DNA of 64,000 nucleotides from Nocardia yamanashiensis NBRC 100130 (GTDB lineage: Bacteria; Actinomycetota; Actinomycetes; Mycobacteriales; Mycobacteriaceae). The position numbers and the translations under genes were made by a program. The first letter of the stretch is position 1. The number at the start of each line of letters is the position of its first letter. The stretch is from contig NZ_BDCD01000011.1 of assembly GCF_001613325.1 (NCBI RefSeq), positions 372,001-436,000 of the forward strand, read 5' to 3'. The notes beneath the pieces were generated by a model. It saw only the letters and a program-made list of their open reading frames with translations. It had not been told where the DNA came from and did no database searches. Below, in pieces: positions 17,253 through 26,599 of this stretch.

Positions 17253-18605
17253 GTGGCGTTCCCCGTAATCGGCGCACCCGACGCCGGAGACACCGCATGG
17301 ATGCTGGCCAGTTCAGCACTCGTGCTTTTGATGACACCGGGTTTGGCATTCTTCTACGGCGGCATGGTCCGCTCGAAGAACGTGCTGAACATGATCATGA
17401 TGAGCATTGCCTCCATGGGCGTGGTCACGGTCATCTGGGTGCTGTACGGCTTCTCCATGGCGTTCGGCGACGACAAGTCGAACCTGTTCGGTGATCCCGC
17501 GCAGTACTTCGGACTGAAGGACCTGTTCGGCGGTACCTACCTGACCAGCGCAGCCGACGCTTCGGTCAAGGTCGAAATCCCGCTGGCCGGAACCATTCCC
17601 GCCACGGTCTTCGTGGCCTTCCAGCTCATGTTCGCGATCATCACGGTCGCCCTCATCTCGGGTGCGGTCGCCGACCGCCTGAAGTTCGGCTCCTGGCTGC
17701 TCTTCGCGGCCGTGTGGGTCACCGTGGTCTACTTCCCGGTCGCGCACTGGGTCTTCGCCTTCGACGGCATCACCGGCGAGCACGGCGGCTGGATCGCCAA
17801 CAAGCTCAAGGCCATCGACTTCGCGGGTGGTACCGCGGTCCACATCAACGCCGGTATCGCCGGCCTGGTCCTGGCCATCGTGCTCGGCAAGCGCAAGGGC
17901 TGGCCGACCACCCCGATGCGCCCGCACAACCTGCCGTTCGTGATGCTCGGCGCCGGTCTGCTGTGGTTCGGCTGGTACGGCTTCAACGCCGGTTCCGCGG
18001 TCGGCTCCAACGGCATCGCGGGCGCCACCTTCATCACCACCACCATCGCCACCGGCGCCGCCATGCTGGCCTGGCTGCTGGTCGAGAAGATCCGCGACGG
18101 ACACGCCACCTCCCTCGGCGCCGCCTCGGGCATCGTGGCCGGTCTGGTCGCCATCACCCCGTCCTGCTCCTCGGTGAACGTGGTCGGCGCGCTGGCCATC
18201 GGCGTGGTCGCGGGTGTGCTGTGCGCCCTGGCGGTCGGCCTCAAGTTCAAGTTCGGCTTCGACGATTCGCTCGACGTGGTCGGCGTGCACCTCGTCGGCG
18301 GTATCGCGGGCACCCTGATGGTCGGCCTGGTCGCCGCGCCGGAGGCCCCGGCGGCGGTCAAGGGCCTGTTCTACGGTGGCGGCTTCGATCAGCTGATCAA
18401 GCAGGCGGTGGGAGCCGGTGCGGTACTTGCCTTCTCGGGCATCGCGACCCTGATCATCGCCCTCGCCATCAAGTTCACCATCGGGCTGCGCGCGGACGAA
18501 GAAGCGGAGTTCGTGGGGATGGACGAGTCCGAGCACGCGGAATCGGCATACGATTTCGCTGCTGTGGGTGGTGCGGCGCGCACCGCCGCCGTCAAGGAGG
18601 CATGA
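17253..18605 (+). CDS. amt: ammonium transporter Amt
   Basis: 450 residues from GTG 17253, with GAGGAGG upstream (17238-17244). About eleven membrane helices are visible. Amt hallmarks are MLASSALVLLMTPGLAFFYG at the N-terminus, the H-containing helices HWVFAFDG and GGTAVHINAG, and FNAGSA. It imports ammonium across the membrane and is gated by the PII protein. glnB starts 3 bp after its stop, so the two are co-transcribed and probably co-regulated by nitrogen through the upstream GlnR-like box. Confidence 0.97.
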   Translation: MAFPVIGAPDAGDTAWMLASSALVLLMTPGLAFFYGGMVRSKNVLNMIMMSIASMGVVTVIWVLYGFSMAFGDDKSNLFGDPAQYFGLKDLFGGTYLTSAADASVKVEIPLAGTIPATVFVAFQLMFAIITVALISGAVADRLKFGSWLLFAAVWVTVVYFPVAHWVFAFDGITGEHGGWIANKLKAIDFAGGTAVHINAGIAGLVLAIVLGKRKGWPTTPMRPHNLPFVMLGAGLLWFGWYGFNAGSAVGSNGIAGATFITTTIATGAAMLAWLLVEKIRDGHATSLGAASGIVAGLVAITPSCSSVNVVGALAIGVVAGVLCALAVGLKFKFGFDDSLDVVGVHLVGGIAGTLMVGLVAAPEAPAAVKGLFYGGGFDQLIKQAVGAGAVLAFSGIATLIIALAIKFTIGLRADEEAEFVGMDESEHAESAYDFAAVGGAARTAAVKEA

Positions 18606-18947
<342 letters not shown>

Positions 18948-18965
18948 AGAGGATCGATCGAGCGG

Positions 18966-19011
18966 CGGCCCCGCTCCCGCCGGACACGCAAAACCGGATG
19001 GGGCGGGGCCG
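18966..19011 (+). terminator. hairpin between glnB and glnD (terminator or attenuator)
   Basis: CGGCCCCGC (18966-18974) pairs with 19003-19011. There is no T-run, so it may reduce rather than stop transcription into glnD. Confidence 0.5.
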
Positions 19012-19067
19012 TCGCAGTCTCGCTGACAAGTAAATACATTTGCCGCTCGGTTTCGAGAAACCCCAAA

Positions 19068-19180
19068 GGTTCGCGGCCGTCCCGTTCTGGACTGAGTGGA
19101 GCGGGGGAGCGAAGCGGAGGAGCGGAGGGAGGGAAGAACGGGACATAGAGGCCGCGAACCCGCCCGGAGCGAAGCGGAGG
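19068..19180. repeat. structured repeat element between glnB and glnD
   Basis: Two nested stems form one long hairpin: GGTTCGCGGCC (19068-19078) with 19150-19160, and TCCCGTTCT (19080-19088) with 19135-19143. The 15-mer GGAGCGAAGCGGAGG occurs exactly twice, once in the loop (19106-19120) and once just outside (19166-19180), with a further partial copy after the first. It ends about 25 bp before the glnD start. Purine-rich GAGCGAAGCGGAG-type repeats suggest a dispersed genomic repeat rather than a gene. Confidence 0.6.
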
Positions 19181-19204
19181 GCAAATCAAACACAGAGGTG
19201 GGTT

Positions 19205-21673
19205 GTGGGTTTCCAGCAAGAACGCGACGACAAAGTCGCCAACGGCGCGAAAGTCTCCAACGGAGCTTCGGATCTGATCCGGGCCCGCAACCAGCTGCTC
19301 GAGGAAGCGGGCGGGATCGGCGGCAACGGCCGCGGCGCCCGGCTCGACACCGAGGCGCTACGCCAGGCCATGGTGGATCTCTACGAATTGTGGCTCACCA
19401 CCAAGGGACACGAGGTCGGCATCACCGCCGACAGCGGCCTGGCCATCGTGGCGGTCGGCGGTCTGGGCCGCCGGGAGATGCTGCCCTACTCCGATCTGGA
19501 TCTGGTGCTGCTCTACGACGACGTCGATCCGAAACGGGTCGCCGAGGTCGCCGATCAGCTCTGGTATCCGCTGTGGGACGCCCACATCAAGCTCGACCAC
19601 AGCGTGCGCACGGTGCCCCAGGCGCTGCGCGTCGCCGCGGACGATCTGACCGCCGCGCTGGGCATGCTCGAGGCCCGGCACATCGTCGGCGACGAGGGAC
19701 TGAGCAATCTCCTCGTCTCCGGGGTGCGGCGGGACTGGCGGACCGGGATCCGCTCCCGGTTCGACGCGCTCATCGCGCAGACCGAAACCCGGTGGCGGCG
19801 TAGCGGAGACGTCGCCCACCGCGCCGAGCCCGATCTCAAGAACGGGCGCGGCGGACTGCGCGACATCCAGCTGCTGGATGCCCTCGCCATCGCACAACTG
19901 ACCGACGCCATGCCGGGGCTCGGTCCGGATGTGCCCGGCGGCGGGCTGAAGCTGGCGCATCGCCGCCTGCTGGACGTGCGCACCGAATTGCATCGGGTCG
20001 CGGGCCGGGCCCGCGATCAGTTGCGCGCGCAGGACGCCGACGAGATCGGGGCGGCCCTGCGCCTGGGAGATCGGTTCGACCTGGCGCGCACGCTCAGCGA
20101 TGCGGCGCGCACGGTCAGCTACTCCACCGACGTCGGTCTGCGGACCGCCGCCAACGCGCTGCCGCGGCGCGGGCTCGCGCGCTTGCGCCGCATGCCGGTA
20201 CGGCGACCACTCGATGAGGGGGTGGTCGAACATGCCGGCGAGGTGGTGCTCGCGAGGGATGCCCGCCCGCAGCGCGACCCGGGCTTGATCCTGCGGGTGG
20301 CCGCGGCCTCGGCGCAGACCGGATTGCCCATGTCGGCAACGACTTTGAACCGGCTCTCGGAGGACGCGCCGGAACTACGCGAGCCGTGGCCCAAGGACGC
20401 CCTCAACGACCTGCTGGTCCTGCTGGGCGCGGGCCGCGGCACCATCGACGCCATCGAAGCCCTGGATCGCACCGGGCTGTGGGGGCGGCTGTTCCCGGAA
20501 TGGGGTGTGGTGCGCGATCTTCCGCCGCGCGACGCCATGCACACCTGGACCGTGGACCGCCATCTCATGGAGACCGTGGCGCAGGCCAGCGCGCTGTCCA
20601 CCCGGGTCGCCCGCCCGGATCTGCTGCTGCTGGGCGCGCTGCTGCACGATATCGGCAAGGGGCGCACCGAGGATCACAGCGTGGTGGGCGCGGAACTCGC
20701 GGTGTCCATCGGGCGCCGGCTCGGGCTGTGGCCCTCGGACGTGCAGACCCTGTCCACGATGGTGCGCCAGCATCTGCTGCTGCCCGATACCGCCACCCGC
20801 CGCGACATCACCGATAACGACACCGTGAAAATGGTGGTCGAGGCCCTGGACGGCGACGCGCAATTGCTGGATCTGCTGCACGCGCTCGCCGAAGCCGATT
20901 CCCTGGCCACCGGGCCCGGCGTCTGGAACGACTGGAAAGCCTCGCTCATCGGAGATCTGGTGCGGCGCTGCCGGATCACCATGGCCGGTGACGAATTGCC
21001 CGAACCCGAACCGATTCCGGACGAATTACGCGAGCGGGCGGAAAACGGCGGCGTGCACGTGGAGTTGAAACCCGGGGAGGGGCGTTACAACCACGTGGTC
21101 ACCATTGTCGCGCCGGACAATCCGGGCCTGCTTTCCGATGCGGCCGGTGTGCTCGCGCTGCATTCGCTGCGCGTGCTTTCCGCGGATCTGGCGAGTGTCG
21201 GGGACTCGGCCATCGATACCTTCGTGGTCGCGCCGCGCTTCGGAAATCCGCCCGATCCGGGGTTGCTGCGGCAGGAATTGATCCGGGCCATCAATGGCGA
21301 TCTGGATCTGGTCTCGGTGCTGGCGCGCAAGGAACGCGAACAGGGCGGCGCTCAGCCCAGTCCGTACGCGCGGGCGCAGCCGCGGGTGCTCTGGTCCGAG
21401 ACCAGCGAACCCGGCCGGGTGCTGCTGGAATTGCGCGCCGAGGACCGGATCGGTTTGCTGTCCCGGCTGGCCGCCGCGCTCGCCGAATCCGGCGCGAATG
21501 TGTGCTGGGCGAAAGTCGTCACCTTGGGCACGGCCGTCATGGACACTTTCTGCCTCGATCTCGGGGCCGCCGACACGCCGGAAAGGCGAGCCGAAATCGC
21601 GGCGGCGGTGCTCGCGGTGGTGCCTCCGCAACAACCGAAGAAAACGCCCGAATCGGACACAGAAATCGGTTAG
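19205..21673 (+). CDS. glnD: [protein-PII] nucleotidylyltransferase GlnD
   Basis: 822 residues from GTG 19205, chosen because AGAGG is 6 nt upstream and because the frame before it is only Gly/Arg-rich translation of the repeat element. Domains in order: nucleotidyltransferase with [16 protein letters not shown] (about 85-100), helical linker, HD phosphohydrolase with [14 protein letters not shown] (about 480), and two ACT domains (about 630-700 and 738-805). It modifies and de-modifies PII in response to glutamine. The length matches mycobacterial GlnD (about 800). It is the last gene of the amt-glnB-glnD module and is followed by a strong hairpin. Confidence 0.95.
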   Translation: MGFQQERDDKVANGAKVSNGASDLIRARNQLLEEAGGIGGNGRGARLDTEALRQAMVDLYELWLTTKGHEVGITADSGLAIVAVGGLGRREMLPYSDLDLVLLYDDVDPKRVAEVADQLWYPLWDAHIKLDHSVRTVPQALRVAADDLTAALGMLEARHIVGDEGLSNLLVSGVRRDWRTGIRSRFDALIAQTETRWRRSGDVAHRAEPDLKNGRGGLRDIQLLDALAIAQLTDAMPGLGPDVPGGGLKLAHRRLLDVRTELHRVAGRARDQLRAQDADEIGAALRLGDRFDLARTLSDAARTVSYSTDVGLRTAANALPRRGLARLRRMPVRRPLDEGVVEHAGEVVLARDARPQRDPGLILRVAAASAQTGLPMSATTLNRLSEDAPELREPWPKDALNDLLVLLGAGRGTIDAIEALDRTGLWGRLFPEWGVVRDLPPRDAMHTWTVDRHLMETVAQASALSTRVARPDLLLLGALLHDIGKGRTEDHSVVGAELAVSIGRRLGLWPSDVQTLSTMVRQHLLLPDTATRRDITDNDTVKMVVEALDGDAQLLDLLHALAEADSLATGPGVWNDWKASLIGDLVRRCRITMAGDELPEPEPIPDELRERAENGGVHVELKPGEGRYNHVVTIVAPDNPGLLSDAAGVLALHSLRVLSADLASVGDSAIDTFVVAPRFGNPPDPGLLRQELIRAINGDLDLVSVLARKEREQGGAQPSPYARAQPRVLWSETSEPGRVLLELRAEDRIGLLSRLAAALAESGANVCWAKVVTLGTAVMDTFCLDLGAADTPERRAEIAAAVLAVVPPQQPKKTPESDTEIG

Positions 21674-21705
21674 ACCACGGTTTTCTGACCGGTCGCCATG
21701 AAGCT

Positions 21706-21742
21706 GGATTAACTGGCAAACCATGTGTTTGCCAGTTAATCC
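21706..21742. terminator. perfect 16-bp hairpin after glnD
   Basis: GGATTAACTGGCAAAC (21706-21721) pairs perfectly with 21727-21742 around a 5-nt loop, 32 bp past the glnD stop. It is less GC-rich than the other hairpins here. It is probably the terminator of the nitrogen module. Confidence 0.65.
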
Positions 21743-21864
21743 GATCGTTGCGAGCAATTTGCTGAAATACCGGTCAAGTGATTGGCATCACACCCTAGTA
21801 TTCGCGATTGGGCCTGCAACGGCCCGAAAAATAAGAGTGGTCGCGAGCATGAGGGGAGCAGTCG

Positions 21865-22176
21865 GTGGCAATCGAAGTCGTATCCGCGTCCATGATGACG
21901 AGCGATCTGACTCAGCACATCGCCCGCTGCGTCGGCGGCGACCGGTGGGTGGTGTCCTGGCTGCCGGGCCGCACCCTGTCGGGTCAGCAGGCGGTGACCG
22001 CCATGACCATCGCCTCGACCGTCGCGGGCGCGCCGCCGACCGATGTCGAATGGGCCGTATTGGACGGTCTCGCCCTCGAACTCGGGCTCACCGCACGCGA
22101 AGCCGTCTGGATGGTGCAGACCGAACAGCACGATCTGCGCCGGCCCGCCGCCCGGCCCGGTCCCCGCCTGGAATGA
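21865..22176 (+). CDS. small hypothetical protein, unrecognised
   Basis: 103 residues from GTG 21865, supported by GAGGGGAG (21851-21858) 6 nt upstream. The protein has no signal peptide, membrane segment or recognised motif. It is a mixed helix/strand protein with WVVSWLPGRTLSGQQAVTAM in the first half and VEWAVLDGLALELGLTAREA in the second, and a Pro/Arg tail. It lies between glnD and ffh, a position that also holds a small hypothetical gene in mycobacteria (recalled synteny, not checked). The function is unknown. Confidence 0.65.
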   Translation: MAIEVVSASMMTSDLTQHIARCVGGDRWVVSWLPGRTLSGQQAVTAMTIASTVAGAPPTDVEWAVLDGLALELGLTAREAVWMVQTEQHDLRRPAARPGPRLE

Positions 22177-22275
22177 ACCGCTCGGCCGCAGGTGACGGTG
22201 GTCGGCGTGCCATCGACTCGCGCGGCCCACTACCCTGGTATCTCGAGTGACGTCCCTCGAGATGTAGGAGCATCG

Positions 22276-23844
22276 GTGTTCGAATCCCTTTCCGACCGGT
22301 TGGCCGGTGCCCTCAAGGATCTGCGCGGGAAGGGACGCCTGTCACCGGCGGATATCGATGCCACCGCCCGTGAGATCCGGCTCGCCCTGCTCGAAGCCGA
22401 CGTGGCGCTGCCCGTGGTGCGCAGTTTCATCGCCCGCGTCAAGGACCGCGCCAAGGGCGCCGAGGTCTCCCAGGCGCTGAATCCGGCGCAGCAGGTCGTC
22501 AAGATCGTCAACGACGAGCTGGTCACGATTCTCGGTGGCGAGACGCGGCGGCTGCAGTACGCCAAGAACCCGCCGACCGTCATCATGCTGGCCGGTCTGC
22601 AGGGCGCCGGTAAGACCACGCTCGCGGGCAAGCTCGCGAAATGGCTGAAGGGGCAAGGGCATACGCCGCTGCTCGTCGCATGTGACCTGCAGCGTCCCGG
22701 CGCGGTCACCCAGCTGCAGGTGGTCGGTGAGCGTGCGGGCGTGCCCGTTTTCGCCCCGCACCCCGGCACTTCCATCGGCGGCGGCGACAATCCGCTCGGC
22801 ATCTCCGCGTCCGATCCGGTCGATGTGGCGCGCGCCGGTATCGAAGAGGCCAAGCAGAAGCAGTACGACGTGGTCATCGTCGACACCGCCGGCCGCTTGG
22901 GCATCGACGCCGAACTGATGGCGCAGGCCGCGGGCATCCGCGATGCCGTCAACCCCGACGAGACCCTGTTCGTCCTCGACGCCATGATCGGCCAGGACGC
23001 GGTCTCCACCGCCGAGGCGTTCCGCGACGGCGTCGGCTTCACCGGCGTCGTGCTCACCAAGCTCGACGGCGATGCCCGCGGTGGCGCGGCGCTGTCGGTG
23101 CGTGAGATCACCGGCCAGCCCATCCTTTTCGCGTCCACCGGCGAGAAGCTGGAAGACTTCGACGTCTTCCATCCCGACCGCATGGCCTCGCGCATCCTCG
23201 GCATGGGCGATCTGCTCACCCTGATCGAGCAGGCCGAGCAGGTCTACGACGCCAAGCAGGCCGAGGAAGCCGCCCGCAAGATCGGCTCCGGCGAGCTCAC
23301 CCTCGAGGACTTCCTCGAGCAGATGCTGGCGATTCGCAAGATGGGTCCCATCGGCAATCTGCTCGGCATGCTGCCGGGCGCGGGCCAGATGAAGGACGTG
23401 CTGGCCCAGGTCGACGACAAGCAGCTGGACCGGGTGCAGGCCATCATCCGCGGTATGACGCCCGCCGAGCGCGATAACCCCAAGATCATCAACGCTTCCC
23501 GCCGCCTGCGCATCGCCAATGGCTCCGGCGTCAGCGTCACCGACGTCAATCAGCTTGTCGACCGCTTCTTCGAAGCCAAGAAGATGATGGGCATGATGAG
23601 CCGCCAGTTCGGCATGCCTGGCGCGCGCGCCAACAAGGGCAAGGGCAAAGGCAAGAAGGGCAAGAAGGGCGGGCGCGGGCCGACCCCGCCGAAGATGCGC
23701 GGCGGTTTCCCGGGGATGCCCGGGCTCCCCGGCGGTATGCCGGCCGGTATGCCCGATATCTCGAATCTGCCCGCGGGTCTCAACGAACTCCCGCCGGGGC
23801 TGGAAGGTTTCGACCTGTCGAAGCTGAAGTTCCCCAAGCAGTAG
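22276..23844 (+). CDS. ffh: signal recognition particle protein Ffh (SRP54)
   Basis: 522 residues from GTG 22276, with AGGAG 5 nt upstream; the longer in-frame extension to 22192 has no ribosome site. N domain, then G domain with GLQGAGKTTLAGKLA (about 107), DTAGRLG (about 203) and TKLDGDARGG (about 262), then the Met-rich M domain (about 300-440: MLAIRKMGPIGNLLGMLPG) and a Lys/Gly/Pro-rich tail with KGKGKGKKGKKGG. It binds 4.5S RNA and signal sequences and pairs with FtsY (15444). The SRP RNA gene is not in this window. Confidence 0.97.
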   Translation: MFESLSDRLAGALKDLRGKGRLSPADIDATAREIRLALLEADVALPVVRSFIARVKDRAKGAEVSQALNPAQQVVKIVNDELVTILGGETRRLQYAKNPPTVIMLAGLQGAGKTTLAGKLAKWLKGQGHTPLLVACDLQRPGAVTQLQVVGERAGVPVFAPHPGTSIGGGDNPLGISASDPVDVARAGIEEAKQKQYDVVIVDTAGRLGIDAELMAQAAGIRDAVNPDETLFVLDAMIGQDAVSTAEAFRDGVGFTGVVLTKLDGDARGGAALSVREITGQPILFASTGEKLEDFDVFHPDRMASRILGMGDLLTLIEQAEQVYDAKQAEEAARKIGSGELTLEDFLEQMLAIRKMGPIGNLLGMLPGAGQMKDVLAQVDDKQLDRVQAIIRGMTPAERDNPKIINASRRLRIANGSGVSVTDVNQLVDRFFEAKKMMGMMSRQFGMPGARANKGKGKGKKGKKGGRGPTPPKMRGGFPGMPGLPGGMPAGMPDISNLPAGLNELPPGLEGFDLSKLKFPKQ

Positions 23845-23850
23845 GCGATT

Positions 23851-23888
23851 CGAACCGGGGCGGTCCGTACGACGGGCCGCCCCGTTCG
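23851..23888 (+). terminator. hairpin terminator after ffh
   Basis: CGAACCGGGGCGG (23851-23863) pairs with CCGCCCCGTTCG (23877-23888) with a one-base bulge. It starts 6 bp after the ffh stop. Confidence 0.6.
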
Positions 23889-23955
23889 CTTCGGCAGCGC
23901 TCTGCCCCCGGCTGCGAGCGTGGCCCGGCACCGGCGCGGAGTGCAATCATGAACT

Positions 23956-24531
23956 ATGGATGCCGAGCGGTCGGAAGATCACGACGGGGGACCCCGAGGC
24001 CGGTTCGCGCGCCGGATCGACGAGCTGGGGCGGCGTGAGACGGCGCTGGCGCTGCGCGAGGCCGCGGCCGACGAACGGGAAGTACGGTTCGAGCTGCGCG
24101 CGTCCGATGCCGACGCCCGCGAGGAACTGGCCGATCTGCGCGAGGCCGAGGCCGACGCGCGCGAGCGGATCGCCGACAACCGCGATATCGCCGCGAGTAC
24201 CCGGGAACGGGCGGCCGATCGCCGCGAGGCCGATGCCGACGACCGCGAGCTGCAACTGAACGACCGGGAACAGCGGCTGGACCACCAGGCCCGGGTGGCC
24301 GGTGTCGTCGTTCCGACGACCGGGCAGCGCTCACAGGAAGCGATCGCCCGCGCGCGCGAGGCCCTGGTCGCCAGCGCCGCCCGCCTCGATCGCAGCGAGG
24401 CCGCGCTGGTGCGGACCGAAGCGCGGAAGCGGCGGCAGCAGAACGAGATCGACCGGGTCGGCGCGGCCACCCTGCGCCTCGTCCGCCGCAGCGAGCCGCC
24501 CGCCGCACCGGAATCCGATCCGGGCTCCTGA
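23956..24531 (+). CDS. coiled-coil hypothetical protein, Arg/Asp/Glu-rich
   Basis: 191 residues from ATG 23956; no strong ribosome site is visible. Residues about 20-110 are a long charged coiled coil with a roughly heptad-spaced repetition of A-D-x-R-E (ADEREV, DADAREELADLREAEADARE, AADRREADADDRE). A second helical block follows (IARAREALVASAARLDRSEA). There is no membrane segment or enzyme motif. Similar Ala/Arg/Glu-rich coiled-coil proteins occur in actinomycetes without known function. It sits between ffh and a convergent zinc ribbon gene. Confidence 0.65.
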   Translation: MDAERSEDHDGGPRGRFARRIDELGRRETALALREAAADEREVRFELRASDADAREELADLREAEADARERIADNRDIAASTRERAADRREADADDRELQLNDREQRLDHQARVAGVVVPTTGQRSQEAIARAREALVASAARLDRSEAALVRTEARKRRQQNEIDRVGAATLRLVRRSEPPAAPESDPGS

Positions 24532-24539
24532 GCGCCGGT

Positions 24540-24743
24540 TCACCCGCGCGGTTTCCGCGTCGCCGCCGAGAGGTCGCCGGCGTCGCCCTGGAACCTGTTC
24601 GGGGTCAATCGGATTCGGATGGCGCCGCAGGCGCAGCGGTGGTAGATGACCGTGCCCTCCGAGGTGCGGTGGCGGGAGAGCGTCTCGAACGGTTCGTCGG
24701 CGGGCCAGCCGCAGTTCGGGCAAAGGGGTTGGGTTCCGGGCAT
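24540..24743 (-). CDS. small zinc-ribbon-like protein
   Basis: 67 residues from ATG 24743. CPNCGWPADEPF and YHRCACGAIRIRL form a CxxC...CxC pair typical of a one-zinc ribbon. Between them is ETLSRHRTSEGTVIYHRC, a pattern I associate with a conserved small actinobacterial protein. The reading frame extends upstream to 24818 but would overlap the divergent LysR gene start, so the shorter form is preferred. The function is unknown; single-stranded nucleic-acid or protein binding is possible. Confidence 0.65.
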   Translation of the reverse strand: MPGTQPLCPNCGWPADEPFETLSRHRTSEGTVIYHRCACGAIRIRLTPNRFQGDAGDLSAATRKPRG

Positions 24744-24816
24744 ATTCGTAGTCTTCGCCGGACGGCTAGGCTGGGTCCATCGAATAATCCCGGAGAGAAT
24801 CGTTCGGAATCTCCAC

Positions 24817-25743
24817 ATGATCGATCCGCGTTTGCAGACGCTGCGGGTACTCCGCGAGTACGGGACCGTGACGGCGGCGGCCGGGGTGCTGCATCTGACG
24901 CCGTCGACGGTCTCGCAGCAATTGCGCGGGCTGGCCCAGGAACTCGATGTCGAGTTGCTGATTCCGGTCGGGCGGCGGGTGCGGCTGACCGCGGCCGCGC
25001 ACGCGCTGCTCCGGCACGCGGATCTGCTGGCCGCGCAATCGGAACGGGCGCGGGCCGAGCTCGCCGGCTATCGGGCGGGGATGGCCGGGACCTTGCGGAT
25101 CAGCGCCATGCCGACGGCGCTGGCCGCCCTGGTGGTGTCCGCCGCCGCGCGGCTGCGCGATGGGAATCCGCTGCTCACGGTGGAACTCGTGGAGGACGAG
25201 AGCCGTCACTGTTTCGATCTGCTGCTCGCGGGGGACAGCGATATCGGCGTGGTGCTGCCCGCGCCCGGGTCGCCGTCGCCCGATGATGTGCGGTTCGAGC
25301 AACTTCCGCTGCTGGACGAACCGCAGGATCTGCTCGTCCCGGCCGGTCATCCACTGGCGAGCCGGGCCGGTGTGACGCTCGCCGATGCGTCGCTGGAGGG
25401 GTGGATCAGCGGTCCGGAGCGGATCACCCACCACCGGGTGGTGACGGCCGCGTGCGCCGCCGCCGGATTCACGCCCCGCATAACCGGCCGGTCGGTGGAT
25501 TTCATCGGCGTGGCCGCCATGGTCGCGCACGGGTTCGGAGTCAGCCTGATCTCCCGGCTGGCCTATCTCCCAGCGGATTTCGCGGTCGTGCGGGTACCGC
25601 TGCACGGGGACCACGTGCCGGTGCGCCGCCATCTGACCGTGGTGCGGCGTGGGTCGGGCGGCCATCCGGTGATCGCCGCGGGACTGCGCGCCATTCGCGA
25701 AGTGTGCCGCGAACGCGCCGATATCACCGTGCTGGGTGAATGA
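24817..25743 (+). CDS. LysR-family transcriptional regulator
   Basis: 308 residues from ATG 24817. The N-terminal winged helix-turn-helix (LRVLREYGTVTAAAGVLHLT, then PSTVSQQLRGLAQELDVELL) is at 9-50. The periplasmic-binding-like effector domain spans about 90-295, with GTLRISAMPTALAALVV and the typical LVPAGHPLA. It is divergent from the zinc ribbon gene and convergent with the GntR gene. Its targets are not evident from position. Length is standard for the family. Confidence 0.9.
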   Translation: MIDPRLQTLRVLREYGTVTAAAGVLHLTPSTVSQQLRGLAQELDVELLIPVGRRVRLTAAAHALLRHADLLAAQSERARAELAGYRAGMAGTLRISAMPTALAALVVSAAARLRDGNPLLTVELVEDESRHCFDLLLAGDSDIGVVLPAPGSPSPDDVRFEQLPLLDEPQDLLVPAGHPLASRAGVTLADASLEGWISGPERITHHRVVTAACAAAGFTPRITGRSVDFIGVAAMVAHGFGVSLISRLAYLPADFAVVRVPLHGDHVPVRRHLTVVRRGSGGHPVIAAGLRAIREVCRERADITVLGE

Positions 25744-25749
25744 TCCGGC

Positions 25750-26484
25750 CTATTCGGTGGCCGAATGGACTGTCGGGGAAGGGGTTTCGGGACGCCGCCG
25801 TCGCCTGCCCTTGGCGATGGCCTCCGGATCGAGATCGCCGGTGGACCAGGTTTCGGCGAGGGCGATGCTCATTTCGCGTCCGGCGACGACGTGATCCAGG
25901 GCGCTGGCCGCCGCGTCCTCGGACCGGCCGGAGGCGATGAGGTCGTACATGGCCTCGTGCTCGGAGCGCTGCTCGTCGGCGTCGCGGGCGGCGGTCAGGT
26001 GGAAGAGCCATTCGGTGAGGGCGTCCAGGGGGCGCATCTGCGCGGTGAGCAGCGGATTGCCGGCGAGTTCGACGATGGCGGTGTGAAACGCGGCATTGGC
26101 GGCGGCGATGCGCTGCCGATCGCCGGAAGCGGTGGCGGCGCGGGCGGTTTCCAGGCTGGTGCGCAAGAGGGGAAGGGTGTCGGCGCTGACCTTGGCGGCG
26201 GCCAGGCGGGCGGCGAGCGGTTCCAGGGCCTCGCGGACGTCGAAGAGATCGCGGACGTCGGCGGGGGTGAACGGGGCGACCAGTGCGCCCTTGCCCGGCA
26301 CCAGCAGCACCAGCCGTTCGGCGGCCAGCATGCGCAGCGCCTCGCGCAGCGGAATACGGGAAACCTCCAGCTCGGCGGCCAGATCCCGCTCCACCAGACG
26401 CTGGCCGGGACGTAGCTCGACACCGACGATGCGTTGCTTGATGGTCTCGTAGGCGCGGTTGCGCAGGGATCCGGGGGCGGTCAC
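25750..26484 (-). CDS. GntR/FadR-family regulator (FCD domain)
   Basis: 244 residues from GTG 26484; an in-frame GTG at 26553 is possible but would add 23 atypical residues. No ribosome site is seen; a TACTGT a few bases upstream on the minus strand may mean a leaderless mRNA. HTH: LRNRAYETIKQRIV...LVERDLAAELEVSRIPLREA at about 7-52; the FCD ligand domain follows (FDVREALEPLAARLAA, FHTAIVELAGNPLL, SEHEAMYDLIASG) with metal-ligand-like His/Asp. It is divergent from the ABC importer, and a 24-bp palindrome with a GGTATACC centre lies between them, so it is the likely repressor of the importer. Confidence 0.9.
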   Translation of the reverse strand: MTAPGSLRNRAYETIKQRIVGVELRPGQRLVERDLAAELEVSRIPLREALRMLAAERLVLLVPGKGALVAPFTPADVRDLFDVREALEPLAARLAAAKVSADTLPLLRTSLETARAATASGDRQRIAAANAAFHTAIVELAGNPLLTAQMRPLDALTEWLFHLTAARDADEQRSEHEAMYDLIASGRSEDAAASALDHVVAGREMSIALAETWSTGDLDPEAIAKGRRRRRPETPSPTVHSATE

Positions 26485-26565
26485 GGGAATCCACAGTATC
26501 GGGCCGCGCCAGGGGTTTTCCGGACCGAAACATAGCCGGAACCTGTCCGCCACGGACCCGGCCGA

Positions 26566-26589
26566 CAGTTAGCGGTATACCACTAACTG
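26566..26589. promoter_or_regulatory. GntR-type operator of the ABC importer operon
   Basis: CAGTTAGCGGTA followed by TACCACTAACTG: 12-bp arms with one mismatch and a GGTATACC centre, typical of FadR-subfamily sites. It ends beside the ribosome binding site of the ATPase gene (GGAGG 26589-26593), so bound regulator would block transcription or its early steps. Confidence 0.65.
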
Positions 26590-26599
26590 GAGGTTGGTT

